From NCBI GenBank assembly GCA_015350385.1, contig WNKI01000002.1, positions 4,498,370 through 4,562,369 on the forward strand: a stretch of DNA of 64,000 nucleotides, given 5' to 3'. The DNA comes from Aculops lycopersici. Lineage: Eukaryota; Arthropoda; Arachnida; Trombidiformes; Eriophyidae. The notes beneath the pieces are model-generated. The model did not search any database. It saw only the letters and a list, made by a program, of their open reading frames with translations, and had not been told where the DNA came from. Positions 10,696 to 19,834 of the stretch are shown here, in pieces. The position numbers and the translations under genes were made by a program. Numbering within the stretch: position 1 is the first letter of the stretch; every line of letters starts with the position of its first letter.

Positions 10696-10739
10696 CACGC
10701 CCATCAAGCACCAAAATCAGAAATTAAATTTAATTCGTC

Positions 10740-12611
10740 ATGAGCTACAACAGTTTTGGAGGCGGCAATTATAGTAACTTTGGAAGCTACAACAAACCTA
10801 AACAATATGGAGGTAGACGAAGCGGCGGCGGCTACGGCACAGGCCTCAGGCGAGACGATAACCCACGCGGATTTGGTGGCCCAGGCGAGGGTGGCGGACC
10901 CCGCGGCTTCGGTGGCCCACGAGGTGGCGGCGGTGGGTTTGATAGGAATCTAGATGATAACCGGAATCCAGATTGGACTAGAATGTTGCCAGCAAATCCA
11001 ATGCGCGAACGCGACCTCTTCGGTTCCGGCCACACGGGAATCAATTTTTCTAAATACGAAGACATCCCTGTCGAGGCAACGGGCGTCGACTGTCCACCTA
11101 ATGTTGAAACCTTTCGCGATTTAAGATATTGTGAAATCTTACGAAACAATATAGCTTTATGTGGATATGATAAACCAACGCCTGTACAAAAGTATGCCAT
11201 GCCCATTATTACGGCCCGCCGTGATCTAATGGCCTGCGCACAAACTGGCTCAGGGAAGACAGCAGCATTTCTATTACCAATATTAAATAGAATATTAGAG
11301 GAGGGCCCATCGCCAGACTACTATTGCTATGGAAGACCCTGTTATCCCATGGCACTTGTTCTAGCTCCAACCCGTGAATTGGCCTCGCAAATCTACGATG
11401 AAGCCATCAAGTTCTCATACAGATCTGTCGTCAAGCCGGTCGTAGTGTATGGTGGCGCAAATCCAATGCAACAAATGGAAGAGATTCGACACGGTTGCCA
11501 TCTCCTAGTAGCCACTCCAGGTAGATTAGTCGACATGATGGAACGAGGAAGGATCGCATTCAACAACGTCAAATGCCTTGTTCTTGATGAAGCCGACCGG
11601 ATGTTGGACATGGGTTTCGAACCTCAAATTAGGAGAATTGTTCAATCAGCTGACATGCCTCAAGTAGGTCTTAGGCAAACACTCATGTTCTCGGCTACCT
11701 TCCCTAAAAAAGTTCAAGAGCTAGCGAGAAATTTCTTGGAAAATTACATCTTCTTAGCTGTCGGAAGGGTTGGCAGTACGTCGGAGAATATTACGCAAAA
11801 GGTTTTCTTAGTTGATGAAAGTGAAAAGAGATCTTTCTTATTAGATCTATTGAATGGTTCAGGAATTAATCAAGCAAATGGAGGAATTAGACCAGATTCA
11901 CTCACTTTAATTTTTGTAGAAACTAAAAAAGGAGCCGACTCGCTAGAGAGTTATCTCCATCGTGTTGGTTATCCTGTTACAAGTATACATGGAGATCGCT
12001 CACAAGCTGAAAGAGAAGACGCTCTGGCCGCCTTCCGTAGCGGACAATGTCCTATCATTGTGGCTACGGCTGTCGCAGCCCGTGGTTTAGATATACCTAA
12101 TGTAAAACATGTAATCAATTTTGATCTACCCTCTGATATTGAGGAGTATGTCCATCGTATAGGTCGTACTGGCCGTGTCGGCAATACTGGATTGGCCTCG
12201 TCATTGTTCAATGAAAAGAATAGGAATGTAGCACCAGATCTGTTAGAATTATTGACCGAGAGCAAGCAAGAGGTTCCCGAGTGGCTGGTGGCCATCTCGA
12301 GAGAGGTTGCACATGAGAGCCGTATGAGCCATCGTGGAGGAAACAGATTTGGTGGCAACTCAGGAAATAGAAGATTCCAATCAGGCGCCTTCGGTGGCCG
12401 CGATTACCGTCAGTTTGAAAGGCCGCCACCGCGCAATGGCGGTATGAATACCGGTGGAGGAGGCCGAGGTCCACCAGGAGGTGGTTATATGGGAGGACAA
12501 AGTTCATATAATCAATCATACTCAAGTGGACCATCTCACATGGCCTATGGTGGAAGACCACAACAGCAGCCCTCGTACACAAGTCCAACCACTGACTGGT
12601 TCAATCAGTAA
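10740..12611 (+). CDS. bel: DEAD-box ATP-dependent RNA helicase, DDX3/Belle (PL10) family
   Basis: An intronless 623-aa frame with ATG at 10740. All helicase motifs are intact: Q motif GYDKPTPVQ (142-150), motif I AQTGSGKT (167-174), PTRELA (210-215), TPGRL (259-263), II DEAD (283-286), III SAT (318-320), V ARGLDI (447-452), VI HRIGRTGR (472-479). The stretches VGRVGSTSENITQK and RSFLLDLLN separate DDX3 from Vasa. The N-terminal 70 residues are Gly-rich FGG/RGG repeats; the C terminus is again Gly/Arg/Tyr-rich and ends in TDWFNQ. DDX3 proteins unwind structured 5' UTRs, promote translation initiation and enter RNA granules. The N terminus lacks any recognisable match to the nuclear-export or eIF4E-binding segments of vertebrate DDX3. 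The absence of introns is typical of this window, so it is not evidence of a retrocopy. AATAAA follows at 12667. Confidence 0.95.
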   Translation: MSYNSFGGGNYSNFGSYNKPKQYGGRRSGGGYGTGLRRDDNPRGFGGPGEGGGPRGFGGPRGGGGGFDRNLDDNRNPDWTRMLPANPMRERDLFGSGHTGINFSKYEDIPVEATGVDCPPNVETFRDLRYCEILRNNIALCGYDKPTPVQKYAMPIITARRDLMACAQTGSGKTAAFLLPILNRILEEGPSPDYYCYGRPCYPMALVLAPTRELASQIYDEAIKFSYRSVVKPVVVYGGANPMQQMEEIRHGCHLLVATPGRLVDMMERGRIAFNNVKCLVLDEADRMLDMGFEPQIRRIVQSADMPQVGLRQTLMFSATFPKKVQELARNFLENYIFLAVGRVGSTSENITQKVFLVDESEKRSFLLDLLNGSGINQANGGIRPDSLTLIFVETKKGADSLESYLHRVGYPVTSIHGDRSQAEREDALAAFRSGQCPIIVATAVAARGLDIPNVKHVINFDLPSDIEEYVHRIGRTGRVGNTGLASSLFNEKNRNVAPDLLELLTESKQEVPEWLVAISREVAHESRMSHRGGNRFGGNSGNRRFQSGAFGGRDYRQFERPPPRNGGMNTGGGGRGPPGGGYMGGQSSYNQSYSSGPSHMAYGGRPQQQPSYTSPTTDWFNQ

Positions 12612-13006
12612 ATTGGTCACACCTATACAAGACACGCATATATTATATTATCTATAAATACAAATCAATAAAAATGTATCATCACCATAACCTTTGATCT
12701 TATCGAGTTCGTAATGATCATTCATAACGAGAAAAAACAGCGCTAACCCTAAAATCCTCATTACCCGTGAGGATTTGAACATCGCGCCACTGAATGCACT
12801 CAACACGTTCACGAGGATTGCGCGCCCATTGCATCGCACACGAGCCTTTTGTTTGTCTGGCACGAGGCAGAGCAAACTGAAAGATCTTGGTATCTCACAT
12901 AACATATCCATAACACTTTCATATAGCACATCAGTCACTATCCTTTCGGGACCGATATCAGACCTCGTAATATTCTTATAAGATTATCGAACTGAAAACA
13001 AATAAA
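12612..13006. other. Spacer between DDX3 and RPA2
   Basis: It begins with the DDX3 3' UTR and poly(A) signal (AATAAA, 12667-12672). About 330 bp then remain for the RPA2 promoter and 5' UTR. No coding sequence seen. Confidence 0.6.
12667..12672 (+). terminator. Poly(A) signal AATAAA of DDX3
   Basis: A canonical hexamer 56 nt after the DDX3 stop codon. Confidence 0.65.
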
Positions 13007-13819
13007 ATGTTTCAAGAGGGTGGTTTCATGAATGACTCTATTGCGGAGGAACCACAACAACTGACAAGCAGTGTCAGTGTTGGAGGCGAGGATAGAAACA
13101 AGTCGATTGCTGCCTTGTCAGTGTCTCAAATTTGCAAATTGACACGTCCAACAGAAGGTCTTATAATCCATAAGAAGAAGATTCATCATGTTAATCTAGT
13201 CGCCTATGTTGCAGAGATCATAGACAAAACACCACAAAAACTACATATCCTTGTTGATGATTACACTAGCGGTGGACCTCTAGAAGTCAGTCATATTATC
13301 GCTGACAGCGGCACACCAGATGATATGAACATGTTCAATGTGAATATGGACGGAAAAATGGCAGAGTCCGACACCAGGCACCTACAATCACTAGAACTGG
13401 GCGATTATGTTCGATTAATCGGAGTAGTCAAGTATATGCAGGATAAGCCGACATTTGTTGCTTATAACGTCAAGATTATAGAAGACCCAAATGATGTGAC
13501 TGTTCACTATCTAGAGGTAATTCGTGATTCTATGTATTACGAGAGACTCGCTAGCGGAAGTCTACCAACTAATGATGACGCAACTAAGGCGCCAATGGCA
13601 AATCCAGGTCAACGTGATGAGTTCGGCAACCTTTCAAATCGTGACAAACACGTGCTTAAAATTCTCAAAGAAAAAGGAGGAGATAAGGGTGTCTTCGTTA
13701 AAGACATTTGTACCAGCCTAAGAGCATTCTCAGAAGCCGAGATCAGGGATTCGCTTCAAACGATGTCAGCTGAGGGATTATGCTGGGAGGGCGACGAAGT
13801 TGACTTGTGGTGTAGTTGA
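13007..13819 (+). CDS. RPA2: Replication protein A 32-kDa subunit (RPA2)
   Basis: An intronless 270-aa frame, ATG at 13007, TGA at 13817-13819. Layout matches RPA32: a short Gly/Ser/Glu N-terminal region that is phosphorylated in the family (MFQEGGFMNDS), an OB fold from about 38 to 165 (VSQICKLT, then VNLVAYVAEIIDKTP, LGDYVRLIGVVKYM, PTFVAYNVKII), a linker, and a C-terminal winged helix (about 205-270, HVLKILKEKGGDKGVFVKD to WEGDEVDLW). RPA2 is the middle subunit of the RPA heterotrimer that coats single-stranded DNA in replication, repair and checkpoint signalling. The length equals that of human RPA2 (270 aa). ATTAAA at 13850-13855 is the likely poly(A) signal. The gene converges with Lst2 on the other strand. 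Confidence 0.95.
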   Translation: MFQEGGFMNDSIAEEPQQLTSSVSVGGEDRNKSIAALSVSQICKLTRPTEGLIIHKKKIHHVNLVAYVAEIIDKTPQKLHILVDDYTSGGPLEVSHIIADSGTPDDMNMFNVNMDGKMAESDTRHLQSLELGDYVRLIGVVKYMQDKPTFVAYNVKIIEDPNDVTVHYLEVIRDSMYYERLASGSLPTNDDATKAPMANPGQRDEFGNLSNRDKHVLKILKEKGGDKGVFVKDICTSLRAFSEAEIRDSLQTMSAEGLCWEGDEVDLWCS

Positions 13820-13849
13820 ATACAAAGAATACGAGGAACTATTGAAGTC

Positions 13850-13855
13850 ATTAAA
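13850..13855 (+). terminator. Poly(A) signal ATTAAA of RPA2
   Basis: The hexamer lies 31 nt after the RPA2 stop. The converging Lst2 gene has a minus-strand AATAAA about 100 nt further on. Confidence 0.5.
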
Positions 13856-13953
13856 TTTATCCAGTTTTATCTGGCGCGATCTCAATAATAATTGTTGGCA
13901 AACTCCAGGAACTATAAAAAGCGGATGGTCGTTTCATGTTGTGAAAGGGGCAC

Positions 13954-13959
13954 TTTATT
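13954..13959 (-). terminator. Poly(A) signal AATAAA of Lst2/ZFYVE28
   Basis: Plus-strand TTTATT reads AATAAA on the minus strand, about 140 nt past the Lst2 stop codon at 14100. Confidence 0.55.
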
Positions 13960-14099
13960 TCCATAGTTTATCAACATAGTTGAACTTCCTATTGCTTAAA
14001 TCACAATACCTCTAAATCTGAGTTATGTTTCGTTCAATATTTAAAAACCCCGCTTGGCTGGTGATGGCTGCTGTGATCCGTAAAATCTATCAGTATTCG

Positions 14100-16769
14100 T
14101 CAAGGCTGGTTGTAACAAGATTCGCAGACCCTAACTGGACCATTGTAACCCCAACAATTGAGGTCTTTTGTGAATCTTGAGCAGTCACTGCAGAATATCT
14201 GACCACAAGCTCTGCAGTGGTGGCGTCTTCTGAAAAGGGTAAATGAGGCATTGCAACAGCTACATGCAATTACCAGCTGATCTGGAACCCAAACAGGTGG
14301 TCCTCGCGGCCTCCTAGATCTAGAACCGTGACGATGACTTCTAGATCTACGCTCAATATTTAGAGGTTGCGGTAGTGGTTGTTGCTGTTGGTAAATTCCG
14401 TTGCTATCACTGTTTTGCATATTCCTGGAACCCCTACTTGACGAAGATCTCACTCTAGAAAGAGACTCTAGGTGCTGCTGTAGTAGTTGTCTTCGATGCA
14501 TCTCATCTTCCATGATGCTAGCGTCGTTTGGTGAAATTCTAGATTCATATAAGTTCAGTCCATCTAATGGGTCGGATGAACGGCGTAATAAGTCCGCTAT
14601 TGCCTGACTATGGAGCTGCTCCTCGTCGACCCTATCCAGTCTGATAGATCTACTTTGGTTTCGAATATTGTGATTGTGGCGCTCGGAACTATCAGATATT
14701 CGCTGGTTTTGTTCCAAATCTGTGAGATAAGATGGTTCGTTCATGGAATACTGGTTGTTGGCTTCATTCTCTTGGTTGTGAGAGTAGAATGGTTGAGTTG
14801 GGTTGCCATGGTCGGATGCGCTTGGGACTAGGTGCATGTCTCGGTTATAGTCGTAAGTATTTTCAACCGAGTAGCCTGACTCTAGATCAATCAAGTTAGC
14901 TACCGCCTGTATCTCATGCGCCTCGATGCCCTGTTCGATAGGCAAACTGCTATCCGACTGGTCGTTGCTAAGATTATCAATGCTCCCACCCTCATCCTCG
15001 TCTTCTTCTGTTTCGTCTGTGTTGAATATTTGTCTGAGTATAAATCTCAGATCGCTTGCGAAGTTAGACTGTAACTGGTCAGCTACTCCAGAAATTGCGA
15101 CGAAGAGTCTATGCAGCAACTGTCTAGCCTGTTGTAGGAAAAGTTCCTCCAAGACTTCATCTTTAGCTGCTGCTGCAGCCAGATCTTGTTGAGATTTCGA
15201 ACTGATGTCAGTTTGTTCTTGAGTTGCAGCTTGATGGATCGTAATACCAGAGCTTGTAGCAGTTTCGGGCTCCATCTCATTCAAGTTGACACTTTGTTCC
15301 GTCGCTGGACCCAACTCAGCAATTAGCTTGTCCAGCTGAGCATCACTTTCTGGTGGCGAGGTGCAGCACTCTTGTTCGCAATGTCGATTACCAATGTTAA
15401 TGGTGTTGGGATTGGACCCATCAGACTTCGAATTTGTGCAATGTGTACATTCGCCACCAGGAGAGGAAGTAGACGATGATGGTGATGAGGATGATCCGAC
15501 AGGTGAGTTATCATGTTGCGGCTGATGGTCGTGGTTGTGAGATGAAGTTGCGGGAGCTACTATGGATTTAGATGATGAAGCTTGATTTTCGAAGCAGCAA
15601 TTATTGTAAGATGTTGGCTGCTCACCCGGATTGTAATCATCATCGAAGTCTTGACTGTCTCGCTTTTGACCAACAGGATATTGAAGTCCATCCATGAGAA
15701 TATTTGAGTAGGTATTGCTAGTACTTGGTTCCTCAGTGTAGCCACCGCAACCGCCATCATTTGAGATAGTTGGAGACTTTTCACTGGCTTGTCTTATTGT
15801 ATCTTCGTCGTTGTCTTGAGGATCTGGTCTAAGTGGAGTACTTTCACTTGCACTCTGATCGTTGGCTAGCATTTTCTCGAGTGTAATCAATTCTTGTGGA
15901 TTAAGTCCTCGCAATAGTTTCCTGATTGAGTGAAGAGGTCCATGGAATGGCTGGAATAGGCTGCACATCTGACTCTTGTGCCGGGTGTAAATAGGATTTT
16001 CGTTCTTATACAATAAGCCTCGAACTATAGCTAACCTGGGAATGGCTATCATAACAATTGGTTGAAATTCATCAATATCGTCTTGCTTGACTAAACCTCG
16101 CTTTACGCAATCGATAAGTGTCTCACTGAACAGCACAGCCACCTCTTGCAGTTTTTCAATCTCGGCGACCGTTCTAATGGGCAGCATAGTCTTGACATAC
16201 TCATACTCGAAGTTGGCGAAGATATGGTCGAATGCGACCATCTTTTTGATTAAAGCTTGACCAATACGTGCTGCGCCCAGGTTATCGATTACCAGATCGC
16301 GTAGATCGTTTCTGAGTGAATCTAAATGAGTGGTTAGTGTCTTAGCCATAGGCCTCAGTTGTGTGGATTCTTTAGTGTGATTTAGAATGTTTGAGCCGGC
16401 CGACAGACACTCGGCACCGAACCAAATCTGACCATTCAATGATTCGGACCCCTCAGAAAGAAGAATTTCATCTGGAAACTTCATCCTGTAGTCTCGAGAG
16501 GCACGCTCGCAGTTACAATCGTCCATTAGCTGAAACAATAAGCTTATAACTTTGTCTTGAGCTGTTCTTAATTGATTTACAAGCAGATTGCATCTAATTG
16601 GATCTTTCTTGCCATCAAAGGAGTCCAATTCGCTAGAGATAGCCTTCAGTTCTGCGTCGGCATAATAAAGCCGCATGAGGCAATCGTCTTGAACTGCCGT
16701 CTTGGAGTTGCTAACTCCATTGACGACCAACTTCCTGAAGAAGTTTCTAGACCTCGATGATCCGAGCAT
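14100..16769 (-). CDS. Lst2: Lateral signaling target protein 2 homolog, FYVE zinc finger (ZFYVE28)
   Basis: An intronless 889-aa frame, ATG at 16769-16767, TGA at 14102-14100. The N-terminal about 270 residues form the conserved helical Lst2 domain (LYYADAELKAISSELDSFDG, IWFGAECLSAGSNILN, LVIDNLGAARIGQALIKKM). The middle is long, acidic and Ser/Asn/Gln-rich, as in the family. The last about 65 residues are a FYVE finger with WVPD, RRHHCRACG and RVCESC, plus the eight zinc cysteine/histidine ligands, so PI3P binding on endosomes is expected. C. elegans lst-2 and human ZFYVE28 dampen EGF-receptor signalling by promoting receptor degradation. The start is supported by the conserved segment beginning within the first 30 residues. 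The length is within the family range (about 880-990 aa). Confidence 0.95.
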   Translation of the reverse strand: MLGSSRSRNFFRKLVVNGVSNSKTAVQDDCLMRLYYADAELKAISSELDSFDGKKDPIRCNLLVNQLRTAQDKVISLLFQLMDDCNCERASRDYRMKFPDEILLSEGSESLNGQIWFGAECLSAGSNILNHTKESTQLRPMAKTLTTHLDSLRNDLRDLVIDNLGAARIGQALIKKMVAFDHIFANFEYEYVKTMLPIRTVAEIEKLQEVAVLFSETLIDCVKRGLVKQDDIDEFQPIVMIAIPRLAIVRGLLYKNENPIYTRHKSQMCSLFQPFHGPLHSIRKLLRGLNPQELITLEKMLANDQSASESTPLRPDPQDNDEDTIRQASEKSPTISNDGGCGGYTEEPSTSNTYSNILMDGLQYPVGQKRDSQDFDDDYNPGEQPTSYNNCCFENQASSSKSIVAPATSSHNHDHQPQHDNSPVGSSSSPSSSTSSPGGECTHCTNSKSDGSNPNTINIGNRHCEQECCTSPPESDAQLDKLIAELGPATEQSVNLNEMEPETATSSGITIHQAATQEQTDISSKSQQDLAAAAAKDEVLEELFLQQARQLLHRLFVAISGVADQLQSNFASDLRFILRQIFNTDETEEDEDEGGSIDNLSNDQSDSSLPIEQGIEAHEIQAVANLIDLESGYSVENTYDYNRDMHLVPSASDHGNPTQPFYSHNQENEANNQYSMNEPSYLTDLEQNQRISDSSERHNHNIRNQSRSIRLDRVDEEQLHSQAIADLLRRSSDPLDGLNLYESRISPNDASIMEDEMHRRQLLQQHLESLSRVRSSSSRGSRNMQNSDSNGIYQQQQPLPQPLNIERRSRSHRHGSRSRRPRGPPVWVPDQLVIACSCCNASFTLFRRRHHCRACGQIFCSDCSRFTKDLNCWGYNGPVRVCESCYNQP

Positions 16770-17404
16770 CTTGGCCTTGAGTTTGGTTACTCGCTAATAA
16801 TCAACAATAATGTTCCAACTTGGAAAATTCTTGGTTATTTGTACATCAAATGAATTTTTTGTTAACTTGGGGCAAATAATAAGTGCTAGGTAGAATGAAG
16901 AGTGTGCTAATCCTAGTGCTTGAGAAATTTAATATTCTGGTGCTATCAATACAATATTATCCAACTTAGGTGAGGTTCATAATACGTCTTATTAAAGCGA
17001 AAGAAAAAAAACAATAACAATGTGGACAATTTTAACATGAAAAGATGGATTTCTAAATAAGTTTTGTATCCACAGTTCAAATGGGACAAGTCTACTTAGC
17101 TAAATTTTTGCTCTTGTCTTAGTAGTAGTAGTTTATAGATTGAAGAATAAATCCAAGTTTCAAGATTTGTTTCTTTAGTAAACAATAACAACTTGAACCC
17201 CAAATTGAGTGAATTGTTTTAAGAATTTCGTCAAATGCCACAATTCAGTTACTCAAAGTATTTTGGTGCTATAACTTACGACTTCTAACTCTTCTCTTAT
17301 TAATTCTGGCTTTTGAAGGTGTAAATAAATTTCTTTTTTCAAATATGGGTTTTTTCTCCTCTATAATCTCTCGTTATATTCAAACCCAATAGGTAAGTTG
17401 TCCG

Positions 17405-17409
17405 AGAGA

Positions 17410-17443
<34 letters not shown>
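17405..17443. repeat. (GA)n microsatellite
   Basis: Near-perfect GA dinucleotide array in the spacer upstream of Lst2. Confidence 0.95.
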
Positions 17444-17445
<2 letters not shown>

Positions 17446-18920
17446 TTTAAACGACTACGAAAACATACGTTTTTCGTAGATTTAGTTGGCTCAAAAGTGC
17501 AGCGAGTAAAGTGAACGCAAGAAGCACACGAACAAGCGTAGGATCGCCAATGCGCTTATCTGCCTGTGTTCCTTTTGGCTTGCCCAGTCTGTTTATGCGC
17601 AAGTTTCCAAGCGGCTGGCTGGCTGCGTATTGTTCGTTGTTGTTCCATTTGGTCGTATAATTCCAATGCACTACTACGATCGCTCACATCTGTTCATGTT
17701 AGCGTCGCAAAATGTTAGAGTAGAATTTGTGGATTGAGTAGCGTTAGTTTTCACCTTGTAATTTTGTGACTTAAACAACATCAAATACCAAGGCATACGC
17801 ACAAAGCGGCTCCCGCTTTTGTGGGGACGAAACATTTACCTTCCCCCTCTAGCTCACCTCTCTCCATCGCTCTTTCTCTTCCACTCTGCCGCAATCTCGA
17901 AATCGAGATGATTTCCACTGACGGAATGACAATATTTTTGGGCTGCTGTATGTCTCATTAGTGGCGACATTGAAACAACTTGCCGCGGGTCTTCGCAGTT
18001 GTAGTTATCTTAGTGGTGATCGTTGTTGTCGAATAGTAAAATAGTTGAACGTTTAGAGATAATTTGTCTGCTTCACTGACGCACCAACAGCAAACGCTCA
18101 TCTGCGCCAGCCAATGTAGGAGTCGTTGTCGTCGTCAAGCTAGCTCGCCGGCACAGTCGAGCCTCTGTAGTTTGCTTTGGGGTTGTAATTAGTGATGTAT
18201 ATGATTTGTGGTCGCGTCGTCGTCGTTCTCGTCGTCATCATCATCGCAGCTATTGTTGTGCGATGGCAGCAACAATCGCTTCTCATTCAATTTGAGCTCG
18301 TGGTTCGTCCAAATCTCACACACGCAACAAGGCGCGAGTTTTTTCATGTGCTTCCGGTTTTGGACATGTCCATACAAATTGTACGACATCTTTGGAATCA
18401 AGACAAACGAATTGGGTGAAAGATTTAGAATTCTTGTTTCAGAATTTAGAATGATGATTAGACGACGATGAGTCAATTGGCTAGGCTCAACATTGGCGCT
18501 CATCATAATCAAAGACTTGTAGAGCCGCTGTAAAATTACTAAGAGCTAATCCATCGGCTGGCCGGAGTCAATAGAGGACAAAAGCGAAGCCAAACGCAAA
18601 CGACCGTTCAGCTCAATGAAAGCACAACTGTGAATCGCTGACGCCAATTGGAAATGGATACAGGTTGCCGTTGTTCTCGCTTGACGAATAACAACGACAA
18701 CAACAACAGCAAAGTCGACGACAACAACGACGTCGGCGGCAAACTTTGCGTCGTCATTGCAAACAACTAACCCACACAAACTTAGGACACAACACAAAGT
18801 AGTCGCCAACCTAACTGTCGCTTGCAATTCGCTAAGCTACTTTAGCTGGCAGACTGGCTTGCTTGGTCTGGCAGCCTCGAGCTACCTGTCTACCTGTTCA
18901 AACTCACTAACACCGATCGC

Positions 18921-18944
18921 CTCTCTCTCTCTCTCTCTCTCTCT
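18921..18944. repeat. (CT)n microsatellite
   Basis: Twelve CT units. Further CT tracts follow at 19899-19918 and 20490-20508 in the same desert. Confidence 0.95.
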
Positions 18945-19796
18945 TGCCTTTTGGTTCTGGTGGCAAAAATGTCGGTGGGTTGGCGCCAACGGTAGCTGCC
19001 TTTGTTATCAGAGTTGCGGCTAACAGGTCTAACTTGCCGCCCTCTGCCCGATCAAGTTGCTGGTGTCGCTACCTTTGTACTGAGATTGTGGGTGAGATAC
19101 TAGAGGGAATGGTGGAGCAGCAGACAAGAGAAAAGTTTTCTTCCACGCCAAAGCGCGGATTATTTGAGTTAGAGCCATCAATTTGTACACCAGTCTCCGA
19201 ACTAAAGAGATCACGAAGTTGCTCGCGACGCCCTGAGAATGACACTAGGCAAATAGCTCATCAGCAAGTACAAGGAGTCAACACTGACCATTCAATTAAG
19301 TTTAACCATTCACCACCGACCAGCTAGATTCCAGCTTCCGCTTGGTCTTGCTAGCCGCCGCTCGGAGGTGTCCACTCGTGTCAAGATTTATAAGCTTGCA
19401 AAGAATCGAGTTTCATCAAGCTTATTTGTTTGCTTGGCGATTGGAGGAGGGGACAAATATAACAGTCAAATTTCATCTTCTTGCTTGCTATCTTATTCTC
19501 TTAAGGCTAGCCACACAAGTGACAGTTTCTAAGTTCACCGAACTGATAACATAATCTTGTGCGGGCACAAGAACAAGTATCTGGTACATTATATATCAAG
19601 AGTCATGAGTCACAAAGTTGAACAAAGTCGGTTGCAGTGAGCAGAAAATTGGCTCGTACCTCTTCCTCAGCTCCATTGAAGCTGCTACATTAAAGGGAGT
19701 TCGTTATTACTTTCGCTCAAGTGTCTGATCATTAGCTTGCCAATGCGAACTTTGTTTCATGTTGCGCCATCAAAAGTACAAATCAATTGATTGACT

Positions 19797-19834
19797 CTCT
19801 TTTCCCGACGCGCAACTGTAGCGCGGGAAAAGAG
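19797..19834. repeat. Inverted repeat able to form a strong hairpin
   Basis: CTCTTTTCCCG (19797-19807) and CGGGAAAAGAG (19824-19834) are perfect reverse complements, 11 bp. The 16-nt interval includes CGCGC and GCG, so an alternative fold of 9 bp, a bulge and 5 GC pairs with a 7-nt loop is also possible. Function unknown. Confidence 0.75.

Larger units (their letters stand above)
9306..10739. other. Spacer and probable 5' leader region of DDX3
   Basis: 9306-9600 may be the 3' UTR of the 284-aa gene. About 9600-10260 is GC/CpG-rich with overlapping low-complexity frames on both strands, likely promoter or untranslated exon. Clustered AATAAA motifs at 10263-10278 could end a plus-strand transcript. 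A TA repeat lies at 10325-10345. From about 10370 to 10739 the plus strand is strikingly poor in G. No real coding gene was seen. Confidence 0.6.

Noticed and set aside
10740..12611. DDX3 as a processed retrocopy
   Set aside because: There is no poly(A) tract or target duplication, all motifs are intact, and neighbouring genes are equally intronless.
10740..13819. DDX3-RPA2 operon
   Set aside because: DDX3 has its own AATAAA, and about 330 bp of spacer follow it before RPA2. No trans-splice evidence was seen.
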